Notes under the pieces: generated by a model
Databases searched by the model: none
Seen by the model: only the letters and a program-made list of their open reading frames with translations
What the model was told of the DNA's origin: nothing
Translations under genes and position numbers: made by a program
Part shown: positions 1 to 4,681 of the stretch, piece by piece
Position numbering within the stretch: position 1 is the stretch's first letter
Layout of the letters: every line of letters begins with the position of its first letter
Assembly (NCBI GenBank): GCA_030602845.1
Contig: JAUVYZ010000152.1
Span: 1 to 5,678 of the forward strand
Source: Phycisphaerae bacterium
Lineage (GTDB): Bacteria > Planctomycetota > Phycisphaerae > Sedimentisphaerales > Anaerobacaceae
Direction: 5' to 3'
Length of the DNA: 5,678 nt

Positions 1-477
1 GTCAATATGTTATACCGAGTGCTGGGCCAGGGTGATATTAGTCTTTGGGCCGACAGTGACAGCGTAACGCTTGAGAACCTGAGAGGTGGTCCGGTCGTGG
101 AGGATTATTTATACGCTTATGCAGGTCAAAATGGGAATGTGATTAAGGCCCAATGTATTTTCAGGATTCAGGGCAACGTGTCGTTCACGGGCGTCAGATT
201 CAATGCTGTGTACACTGACGGTATCCCTGTGCCGGATGAGAGCAAGACATATACGCTCGAGGCCGGGGGTACGGATATATTTTTCTCTTACCAGACGTTA
301 GCTTTGTCTGACCCGAATGTGTTTGTTACCATCATCGACGAATCTGCACCGGGTTGTATAGCAAAGCCGGCGATGGATTTCAATGACGACTGCAAAGTTG
401 ATTTTGCTGATTTTGCTATCTTCTGTATGAGCTGGCTTGACTGCGGGCTCGAACCACCATCGGCTTGTTGGGAATAG
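1..477 (+). CDS. Secreted-type protein with C-terminal dockerin-like domain (3' end only)
   Basis: The frame is open from the left edge, so the gene is truncated at its 5' end; an ATG at 7 is probably internal. The visible part is 158 residues ending at TAG 475-477. Residues about 1-115 look like a beta-rich extracellular domain (alternating hydrophobic strands, e.g. VFVTIIDE) that I do not recognise. Residues 126-147 form one dockerin-type EF-hand half: DFNDDCKVDFADF gives Asp126, Asn128, Asp130 and Asp137 as likely calcium ligands, followed by the helix IFCMSWLD. The protein ends in EPPSACWE. In the dockerin family such modules bind cohesins or anchor exported proteins; in planctomycetes the partner is usually unknown. 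Only one EF-hand half is seen, whereas a classical dockerin has two. Six cysteines in the visible part suggest disulfides outside the cytoplasm. No catalytic motif is visible. The gene converges with the minus-strand genes that follow. Confidence 0.82.
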   Translation, partial: VNMLYRVLGQGDISLWADSDSVTLENLRGGPVVEDYLYAYAGQNGNVIKAQCIFRIQGNVSFTGVRFNAVYTDGIPVPDESKTYTLEAGGTDIFFSYQTLALSDPNVFVTIIDESAPGCIAKPAMDFNDDCKVDFADFAIFCMSWLDCGLEPPSACWE

Positions 478-623
478 ATTTTCGTATTTCGTGGTGAGTA
501 TGGTGTAGGCCGTATGGCGAAGTTTGCAGGCACGGAGGGATTTTAGCCGCGAAGGCACCAAGAGAAATAGTGGGCACTGCCCAGGCTACAATCTTATCGT
601 TTTGTCAAGGGACGCTGGCTGTT
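478..623. other. Convergent intergenic spacer with repeat-like fragments
   Basis: This gene-free spacer lies between two converging genes. Positions 531-564 (cacggagggattttagccgc, continuing gaaggcaccaagag) resemble the 'ccacgaaggcacgaag' type of dispersed intergenic repeat seen in many environmental bacterial genomes; this is from memory. Positions 571-583 are a short palindrome, TGGGCA-C-TGCCCA. It could form a small hairpin and may be a remnant of a 'gtgggca-tgcccac' dispersed repeat. There is no strong T-tract on either side, so I do not call a terminator. The open frame at 524-733 (+) crosses this spacer into the antisense of the next gene and looks like chance. Confidence 0.5.
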
Positions 624-1883
624 TTAGCGCACACTATATGCATAAAGAAACTCGCCGTGGCGAATGTACAGCCTGCCACCGCAGACTACAGGATGAGCCC
701 AACTTTTACCTTTGCCTCCTTTTGGAATCTTGAATGAGCTGACCAGCTTATGGCCGGCTGGAGTTGGTCGGACAAGTCCCATGACGCCATCTTCGCTTAG
801 TGTGTAGAGCATTCCATCAGCATATGTGAGCGAACCCTTGCCCACGCCCTTGTCCATATACTTGTTCTTTCCGGTTTTCCAGTCCAGGCAGACCCACAGG
901 TTGCTGTTGCGGAAAGTGCTCGTGCCGTAGAGATTTTCATTGAGCAAAAGGACCCCGCCGTGGTGATTATCGAGCTCTTTTGTACGCCATATCTCTTCAA
1001 GGGAGGCTTTGCCGTCTTTGACATTAATCTTCCACTTGACGGAGCCTGCCCTCAAGGTGCTGATAAAGACGTGACCATCATGATAGATGGGCATCATCAC
1101 GTTTTCGTCCGCGTATGACTTGTGTTTGACGTGCCAGAGTAGTTCGCCGGTGTCGGCATTGACTCCGATTATGCCTTTGGAGGTCAGCGTGATGATGATT
1201 CGCAGTCCCCGATACTCAGCCAGAGTCGGAGAGGCATAGCCCGCCAGTTCAGACGTGCTGGGTGCTTTCCAAACAACTGCTCTCGTATTCTTGTCCAGTG
1301 CAACCATACACGTTTGAGGTCCTCCCGGACAACAAATCACGTGATCTCCATCGACTAACAAGGATTCAGCCAGGGCCCATGTGGTAGTCTTACTTTGGAA
1401 CTTATCGATAACATTCAACTCCCAAATCTTCTTTCCCGTCCTGGCTTCCAGGCAAACTACATTGCCGAGAGGGCTTTGGTGGAACAGCCGACCCCCATCA
1501 ATGGTTGGTGTTGCGCGCGTGCCGGGGCGGTCTTTGGTCCAGGCTTTGCCGTTTTTCACTTGCCACACAACTTTGCCATCCAGGTCTAAGGCGGTGACGA
1601 CTGTATCTTTTTCGATGTTACCGGCTGTGTAGATCATTCCAGCCGCAATCGATACGCTGGAATAACCATGTCCCAGCCCCCTGGCTGTCCAGAGCAGGGC
1701 AGGCCCTTCCTCGGGCCAGTTCTTCAAAAGCCCTTTTTCAGCGGAAAGGTTGTCTCGGTTCGGCCCGTGAAATTGAGGCCAGAAGGGATCTTGGTCAGCA
1801 GCGTATGCTACACTCGTTAGGATAAGGCCACCGATCAGCATGATAGAGATACATTGCCGGATTATGGCGGGTGACGTGAACAT
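624..1883 (-). CDS. Exported PQQ-like (BamB-like) beta-propeller repeat protein
   Basis: The product is 419 residues. Residues 1-28 form a signal peptide with hydrophobic core SIMLIGGLILTSV and an AYA cleavage site, so the mature protein is exported. It opens with WPQFHGPNRDN (35-45), the start typical of planctomycete PQQ-binding-like/BamB-type propellers. Blade motifs of the A-x-D-x-x-T-G-x-x-x-W type occur at 97-107 (TALDLDGKVVW), 143-154 (VCLEARTGKKIW), 194-205 (VALDKNTRAVVW), 240-250 (GVNADTGELLW) and weakly at 331-342. The C-terminal SWAHPVVCGGRLYIRHGEF (394-412) is also family-typical. I chose ATG 1883 because AAGGAG lies 8 nt upstream and the signal peptide starts there; a frame extension to 1943 would overlap the upstream gene and lacks such support. 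Family members may be scaffolds or redox proteins; bound PQQ cannot be shown and no dehydrogenase catalytic domain is visible. It sits 40 bp behind the repeat-protein gene on the same strand, with no separate promoter seen, so cotranscription is likely. Confidence 0.92.
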   Translation of the reverse strand: MFTSPAIIRQCISIMLIGGLILTSVAYAADQDPFWPQFHGPNRDNLSAEKGLLKNWPEEGPALLWTARGLGHGYSSVSIAAGMIYTAGNIEKDTVVTALDLDGKVVWQVKNGKAWTKDRPGTRATPTIDGGRLFHQSPLGNVVCLEARTGKKIWELNVIDKFQSKTTTWALAESLLVDGDHVICCPGGPQTCMVALDKNTRAVVWKAPSTSELAGYASPTLAEYRGLRIIITLTSKGIIGVNADTGELLWHVKHKSYADENVMMPIYHDGHVFISTLRAGSVKWKINVKDGKASLEEIWRTKELDNHHGGVLLLNENLYGTSTFRNSNLWVCLDWKTGKNKYMDKGVGKGSLTYADGMLYTLSEDGVMGLVRPTPAGHKLVSSFKIPKGGKGKSWAHPVVCGGRLYIRHGEFLYAYSVR

Positions 1884-1891
1884 CTGGACTA

Positions 1892-1897
1892 CTCCTT
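1892..1897 (-). promoter_or_regulatory. Shine-Dalgarno site of the PQQ-like gene
   Basis: The minus strand reads AAGGAG, followed by 8 nt and ATG at 1883. This decides the start against the longer in-frame extension reaching 1943 and agrees with the signal peptide beginning at 1883. Confidence 0.85.
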
Positions 1898-1923
1898 TTC
1901 TTAAAACAATAAATTCCGGTAAG

Positions 1924-3369
1924 CTAAGGGGTGGTGGTTTCAAGCCAATCTTCAGCGAGGACGGCGAAGTCGAGGAAGTTTACTATGCCATCACCAGGTT
2001 CTGGGGCCATATCGGCAGATAGGATGCCCGGGGGCTGGAGCCATTGGTCGGCCAATATGGCCAAGTCTTCAAAATTGACGCTGTTATTGCAGTTAAGGTC
2101 GGCTGACAGAGTGCCATCGCTGCATAATTTTATGAGATAAACGTCCGACCACTCGTCTGCGCCATAGGACCGAGTGTGACCGGCAATTATGTATCCGCCG
2201 TCAGTGGTCTGCTGAACCGAAAGGGCACAGTCATTATCGCTTCCTCCATAGGTCTTTTGCCACGGCATATTTCCATTTGGGTCGGTCTTTATCAGATAAA
2301 CATCGGCAGACCCTGCGCCATAGGAAGAAGTGTAGCCGGCAATTATGTATCCGTCGTCGGTGGTCTGCTGAACCGAACCGCCATATTCATATTCGCTTCC
2401 GCCGAAGGTCTTTTGCCACTGGCTATTTCCATTCGGGTCGGTCTTTATCAGATAGACATCGGAGTCTCCTGCGCCATAAGATTCAGTGTAGCCGGCAATT
2501 ATGTATCCGCCGTCTGAGGTCTGCTGGACGGACCGGCCAACGTCAGTATTGCTTGCTCCGAAGGTCTTTTGCCACTGGCTATTTCCATTCGGGTCGGTCT
2601 TTATCAGATAAACATCATACCCACCTGCGCCGTAGGAAAGAGTGAAACCGGCAATTATGTATTCGCCGTCGGGATATAGATAATTTAGCGGACCAGTGTA
2701 GTAGTAAGTTGAGCCAGCAATTATGTATCCACCATCGGAGGTCTGCTGAACCGAACGGCCATAGTCACGATACTTTAGACCTACACCGAAAGAGAAGGTC
2801 TCTTGCCATTGCATATTTCCATTTGAATCGGTCTTTATCAGATAAATATCGGATGTTGGTACGTCGTAGCGGAAGTAGGAGGTCGAGCCTGCAATTATGT
2901 ATCCGTCGTCGGAGGTCTGCTGAACTGAATGACCCTCCTCAAAAGAAAGGCTTCCTCCGAAGGTCTTTTCCCACTCACTATTTCCATTTGGGTCGGTCTT
3001 TATAAGATAAACAGTTCCTGCGCCGTAGGACAAAGTTGTGCCGGCAATTATGTATCCGCCATCTGAGGTCTGCTGAACGGACCAGCCGATGTCAGCATCG
3101 CTTCCACCGAAGGTCTTTTGCCAGAGCATATTCCCGGCCGAATCAGTCTTTACTAGATAAACATCCCAGTCTCCTGCCCCGTAGGACCGAGTCCAGCCGG
3201 CAATTATGTACCCGCCTTCGGTGGTCTGCTGAACCGAAAAGGCCTCCTCCTCAGTATTTCCACCGAAGGTCTTTTGCCACTGGAGAGGCGGGGCGCCGGC
3301 AAGGGTGAGTTCAAAGGACAGGAAAACGAAGGATAGAACGGCGGGTAAGAGGCGAATGAGTGTTTTCAT
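1924..3369 (-). CDS. Exported tandem-repeat (propeller-like) protein with C-terminal dockerin-like domain
   Basis: With the start at ATG 3369 the protein has 481 residues. Residues 1-26 are a signal peptide (core LLPAVLSFVFLSF, cleavage likely after LAGA). Residues 31-420 are tandem units of 50-55 residues with consensus WQKTFGGS-x(5)-G-x-SVQQT(S/T)DGGYIIAG-x-T-x-SYGAG-x(2)-DVYLIKTDPNGN, starting at W31, W83, W133, W188, W266, W318 and W370. The fourth unit is chimeric (188-265) and carries two YIIAG cores, giving eight cores in total. Such repeats recur in secreted bacterial proteins and are probably a beta-propeller; that fold is inferred, and the ligand is unknown. Residues 424-476 form a dockerin-like domain with two calcium-loop halves: DLNCNNSVNFED (424-435) and a second at 453-467 with GDGIVNFLD. 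An in-frame GTG at 3453 with a perfect AGGAGG would add 28 residues, and I cannot exclude it. The PQQ-like gene follows after 40 bp. Confidence 0.88.
   Translation of the reverse strand: MKTLIRLLPAVLSFVFLSFELTLAGAPPLQWQKTFGGNTEEEAFSVQQTTEGGYIIAGWTRSYGAGDWDVYLVKTDSAGNMLWQKTFGGSDADIGWSVQQTSDGGYIIAGTTLSYGAGTVYLIKTDPNGNSEWEKTFGGSLSFEEGHSVQQTSDDGYIIAGSTSYFRYDVPTSDIYLIKTDSNGNMQWQETFSFGVGLKYRDYGRSVQQTSDGGYIIAGSTYYYTGPLNYLYPDGEYIIAGFTLSYGAGGYDVYLIKTDPNGNSQWQKTFGASNTDVGRSVQQTSDGGYIIAGYTESYGAGDSDVYLIKTDPNGNSQWQKTFGGSEYEYGGSVQQTTDDGYIIAGYTSSYGAGSADVYLIKTDPNGNMPWQKTYGGSDNDCALSVQQTTDGGYIIAGHTRSYGADEWSDVYLIKLCSDGTLSADLNCNNSVNFEDLAILADQWLQPPGILSADMAPEPGDGIVNFLDFAVLAEDWLETTTP
2110..3279 (-). repeat. Coding tandem repeats, about 150-165 bp per unit
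   Basis: Seven Trp-to-Trp units (50, 52, 55 or 78 codons) encode the repeat domain of the exported protein. The best conserved stretch, read on the plus strand, is a variant of ccggcaattatgtatccgcc. It occurs eight times, near 2170, 2338, 2493, 2647, 2714, 2890, 3042 and 3199, and in seven of these it is followed by ggtctgctga or a close variant. The copy near 2647 lacks that follow-on, which marks the junction inside the fourth unit. High nucleotide identity suggests recent duplication or ongoing recombination. Long plus-strand open frames across this region are antisense shadows of the repeat. Confidence 0.9.
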
Positions 3370-3452
3370 ATTCGTTAGCCGCTCAAGGATATGGTTTTGT
3401 GTCTGGAGAAAGGGCCGAGAAGTGAAGAACAGTCTAAAGAATAGGTTTGCCA

Positions 3453-3465
3453 CCTCAGGCCTCCT
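3453..3465 (-). promoter_or_regulatory. Perfect Shine-Dalgarno with in-frame GTG, alternative start of the repeat protein
   Basis: The minus strand shows AGGAGG (3460-3465), 6 nt, then GTG (3453-3451), in frame with the repeat-protein gene. ATG 3369, which starts a clean signal peptide, has only a poor upstream site (TTGAGCGG, then about 12 nt). Either translation begins at GTG 3453 and yields an unusually long N-region before the signal peptide, or the AGGAGG is coincidental. Confidence 0.4.
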
Positions 3466-3518
3466 GAAAGCAAACAGGTCCAAAGAGAGCACCACGATAG
3501 CAAAAGAGCTGCTCTGAA

Positions 3519-3565
3519 GTATTAGACTAACATTTAACTATATCAAATCAGGGCGTGAAAAGCAA
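3519..3565 (-). promoter_or_regulatory. Possible sigma-70-type promoter of the repeat-protein/PQQ unit
   Basis: Two overlapping weak candidates read on the minus strand. One is TTGCTT (3560-3565), 17 bp, TATAGT (3537-3542). The other is TTGATA (3541-3546), 16 bp, TAATAC (3519-3524). The region is AT-rich and lies upstream of both candidate start codons. Each candidate is missing several consensus bases, so the placement is tentative. Confidence 0.28.
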
Positions 3566-3601
3566 AGGAATTAGAGGATATATTTGAATTTTTTTTAATA
3601 G

Positions 3602-3648
3602 ATTCCTCGACTCCGCGATGCTGCGCATCGCTGCGCTCGGAATGACGG
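3602..3648. repeat. Dispersed-repeat module with perfect hairpin
   Basis: The core reads attcctcgactccgc, then a hairpin, then gctcggaatgacgg. The flanks match the widely seen 'cctcgactccgctcggaatgac' intergenic repeat (recognised from memory). Inside it is a perfect 7-bp stem, GCGATGC (3615-3621) and GCATCGC (3625-3631), with a 3-nt loop TGC. It is the first block of a mosaic that continues to 3912. Confidence 0.6.
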
Positions 3649-3654
3649 AGTTCA

Positions 3655-3710
3655 GACGACAAAGGACAGAAGACGAAGGGCGGAGGACAGAGGGCAGAGG
3701 ACGGAGGACG
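3655..3710. repeat. Heptanucleotide array 1 (GAGGACA-like, about 8 units)
   Basis: Eight consecutive 7-mers are readable: gacgaca, aaggaca, gaagacg, aagggcg, gaggaca, gagggca, gaggacg, gaggacg. The left units are degenerate and the right units nearly perfect. The last 19 bases up to position 3713 are identical to the end of the second array (3820-3838). Reverse-strand open frames here translate to low-complexity peptides such as PSSVLCPLSS and are not genes. Confidence 0.8.
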
Positions 3711-3715
3711 GATGG

Positions 3716-3790
3716 TGAATATCGAATCCGTCCCGTCTGAAGCCGGGCCGGACCTGGACGGCATCGAACAAGGAATATCGAATTATGAAG
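3716..3790. repeat. AATATCGAA module interrupted by a small palindrome
   Basis: The module starts with tgaatatcgaa and resumes with atcgaacaaggaatatcgaa ending tatgaag; this is a known style of dispersed repeat (from memory). Between the two ATCGAA copies (3721-3726 and 3763-3768) lie 36 bp (3727-3762) with complementary ends, CCGTCC (3728-3733) and GGACGG (3756-3761). This looks like a tiny palindromic insertion with a 6-bp duplicated flank, although coincidence is possible. Confidence 0.5.
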
Positions 3791-3793
3791 GGA

Positions 3794-3835
3794 GGAGACA
3801 GAGGACAGAGGACAGAGGACAGAGGACGGAGGACG
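3794..3835. repeat. Heptanucleotide array 2 (GAGGACA, 6 units)
   Basis: The units are ggagaca, gaggaca three times, then gaggacg twice. Orientation and phase match the first array, and both arrays end in the same gaggacggaggacggat. The array is purine-only on the plus strand except for one C per unit. No protein-coding role is apparent. Confidence 0.85.
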
Positions 3836-3840
3836 GATTG

Positions 3841-3886
3841 CGTCGCCGTGCCGGCGACGGCTAAACGACGCCGCAATAAATTGCGG
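3841..3886. repeat. Pair of GC-rich hairpins closing the repeat island
   Basis: The first hairpin is CGTCGCCG (3841-3848), loop TGC, CGGCGACG (3852-3859), a perfect 8-bp stem. The second is CCGCAA (3871-3876), loop TAAA, TTGCGG (3881-3886). Between them is gctaaacgacg. The block resembles a dispersed palindromic repeat rather than a gene-specific signal. The right arm of the second hairpin overlaps the left arm of the terminator candidate at 3882. Confidence 0.6.
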
Positions 3887-3912
3887 GGGTAAATAAGCTT
3901 TTCTACCCCGCA
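3882..3912 (-). terminator. Candidate terminator of the lipoprotein gene
   Basis: About 30 nt after the lipoprotein stop, the minus strand reads TGCGGGGTA, a 12-nt loop, then TACCCCCGCA: a 9-bp GC-rich stem with one bulged base, followed by the AT-rich tail ATTTATT. Position and shape fit an imperfect intrinsic terminator. The tail is interrupted, and the block may simply belong to the repeat island. Confidence 0.38.
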
Positions 3913-3941
3913 CTTACGTTTGGGGCTCTGTTATTTTACTT

Positions 3942-4538
3942 TTATTTCGGTTTGGCTTTGAGCTTTTTGTCGGCCTTTTCCCAGGCCTTGCGGATGTCGT
4001 CGGTGGGCTGAAATCGAAACCAGAGGATAAAACCTTCGGACCGTTCGGCTTTGCCGTAATAATGGTCCGCGGTGACGAGTTTGCCGTTAGAGTGAATAAA
4101 GACGAACAACTTGGCAATGCCGGTCTGCTCTACGCCACGGGCCAATGCCAACTCGGGTAGGGGGGTGGGTGAGCCGGGAATGGGAAGCGAGGGAATTCCC
4201 AAAAGAGTACTTTTATATTCTGTGCCAAGTGTGCCTGAGGATATTTCAGCTATATAATCAGCTTCGTCGGCGTTTTCGACGAGAACAGCGCCGATTTGTG
4301 CAAAACGGGCCCGCACCGCCGTCTTGACGTATTCAATGTCGTAGGATTTTAGATTGGTGAAGTCGAGGTAAGTTTTTTTGCCGGCAACCTGGGTGATGCG
4401 GAACTTGGCGATGGCGTTGTCAACGGCTCCGGAGAGCAAAAGCTGCTCAATGGCGGTGCGCTGTGTGTTGGTGAAATTTCGTGTAGTGCAGCCGATTATA
4501 AAGATTAGTAAAATACTTGCAGCAATAATATATTTCAT
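3942..4538 (-). CDS. Small lipoprotein of unknown function (DUF6655-like)
   Basis: The product is 198 residues. MKY followed by a hydrophobic stretch ends in the lipobox I-I-G-Cys17, so it should be lipidated at Cys17 and tethered to a membrane. Conserved-looking parts are RTAIEQLLLSGAVDNAI (about 28-44), KKTYLDFTNLKSYDIEYV (about 54-71), ADEADYIAEISSGTLGTEY (about 90-108) and GIPSLPIPG. From memory this pattern fits the planctomycete lipoprotein family DUF6655, whose function is unknown; the match was not checked. The C-terminus is lysine-rich (KADKKLKAKPK). ATG 4538 is chosen because a GAGG site lies 5 nt upstream, the signal peptide begins there, and a promoter sits just ahead. A longer frame to 4589 would start with a TTG inside the -35 box. 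It is flanked by non-coding DNA on both sides and is probably monocistronic. Confidence 0.85.
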   Translation of the reverse strand: MKYIIAASILLIFIIGCTTRNFTNTQRTAIEQLLLSGAVDNAIAKFRITQVAGKKTYLDFTNLKSYDIEYVKTAVRARFAQIGAVLVENADEADYIAEISSGTLGTEYKSTLLGIPSLPIPGSPTPLPELALARGVEQTGIAKLFVFIHSNGKLVTADHYYGKAERSEGFILWFRFQPTDDIRKAWEKADKKLKAKPK

Positions 4539-4543
4539 TTTTG

Positions 4544-4547
4544 GCCT
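4544..4547 (-). promoter_or_regulatory. Ribosome binding site of the lipoprotein gene
   Basis: The minus strand reads GAGG, 5 nt, then ATG 4538. It is short but well spaced, and with the promoter at 4560-4589 it rules out the two upstream in-frame starts. Confidence 0.6.
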
Positions 4548-4559
4548 CGCGAAAAACAT

Positions 4560-4589
4560 AGTATAAGCTGGTCTCTGGCTGTATGTCAA
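4560..4589 (-). promoter_or_regulatory. Sigma-70-type promoter of the lipoprotein gene
   Basis: The minus strand carries TTGACA (4584-4589, perfect consensus), 18 bp, TATACT (4560-4565, five of six consensus bases). Transcription would begin near 4553, giving a leader of about 15 nt that contains the GAGG site. This is the clearest promoter in the window and indicates expression independent of the protease gene upstream. Confidence 0.7.
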
Positions 4590-4595
4590 TTATGT

Positions 4596-4640
4596 TTTGG
4601 GGAGAGTGGTTTTCACCACCCCCAAACAAGTTTGAGGGTG
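4596..4640. other. Two mutually exclusive hairpins between the protease gene and the lipoprotein promoter
   Basis: Hairpin A: TTTGGGG (4596-4602), bulge AGA, GTGGT (4606-4610), loop TTTC, ACCAC (4615-4619), CCCCAAA (4620-4626). Hairpin B: CACCCCCAAAC (4617-4627), loop AA, GTTTGAGGGTG (4630-4640) with one mismatch. Both use 4617-4626, so only one can form. No T-tract follows on the minus strand, which argues against a classical terminator for the protease gene. It may be another dispersed palindromic repeat. Confidence 0.55.
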
Positions 4641-4660
4641 CCACCCGACGAGAAAATAAA

Positions 4661-4681
4661 TGATTATTGATTATTGATTAT
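4661..4681. repeat. Three perfect TGATTAT heptads at the protease stop codon
   Basis: TGATTAT is repeated three times without change. The last unit overlaps the protease stop codon (TAA, 4680-4678 on the minus strand), so further units would lie in the 3' untranslated part and leave the protein unchanged. Confidence 0.8.

Noticed and set aside
571..583. TGGGCA-C-TGCCCA palindrome as a bidirectional terminator between the converging genes.
   Set aside because: The stem is short and no T-tract follows on either strand; it looks more like a remnant of a dispersed palindromic repeat.
524..733. Plus-strand open frame of 69 codons running into the PQQ-like gene.
   Set aside because: It overlaps the end of a well-supported gene antisense, begins in a repeat-like spacer and shows no recognisable protein.
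2110..3279. Regularly spaced near-identical short repeats that might suggest a CRISPR array.
   Set aside because: The spacing is about 150-165 bp with one interruption, and the repeats fall exactly on in-frame YIIAG/VQQT codons of one exported protein, so they are coding repeats.
2176..3308. Several plus-strand open frames of 90-122 codons rich in Arg and Ser (such as RSAEPN).
   Set aside because: They are antisense shadows of the repeat-protein gene; their repetitiveness mirrors the coding repeats and they lack ribosome sites.
3601..3912. A mobile element or integron-type site in the repeat-rich spacer.
   Set aside because: There is no transposase or integrase frame, no long terminal inverted repeats, and no integron core site pattern could be recognised; only small repeats are supported.
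3543..3913. Three overlapping minus-strand open frames of 73-121 codons.
   Set aside because: Their translation is low-complexity (VLCPLSSVLCPLS) produced by the heptad arrays and hairpin modules; there is no domain, signal or ribosome site.
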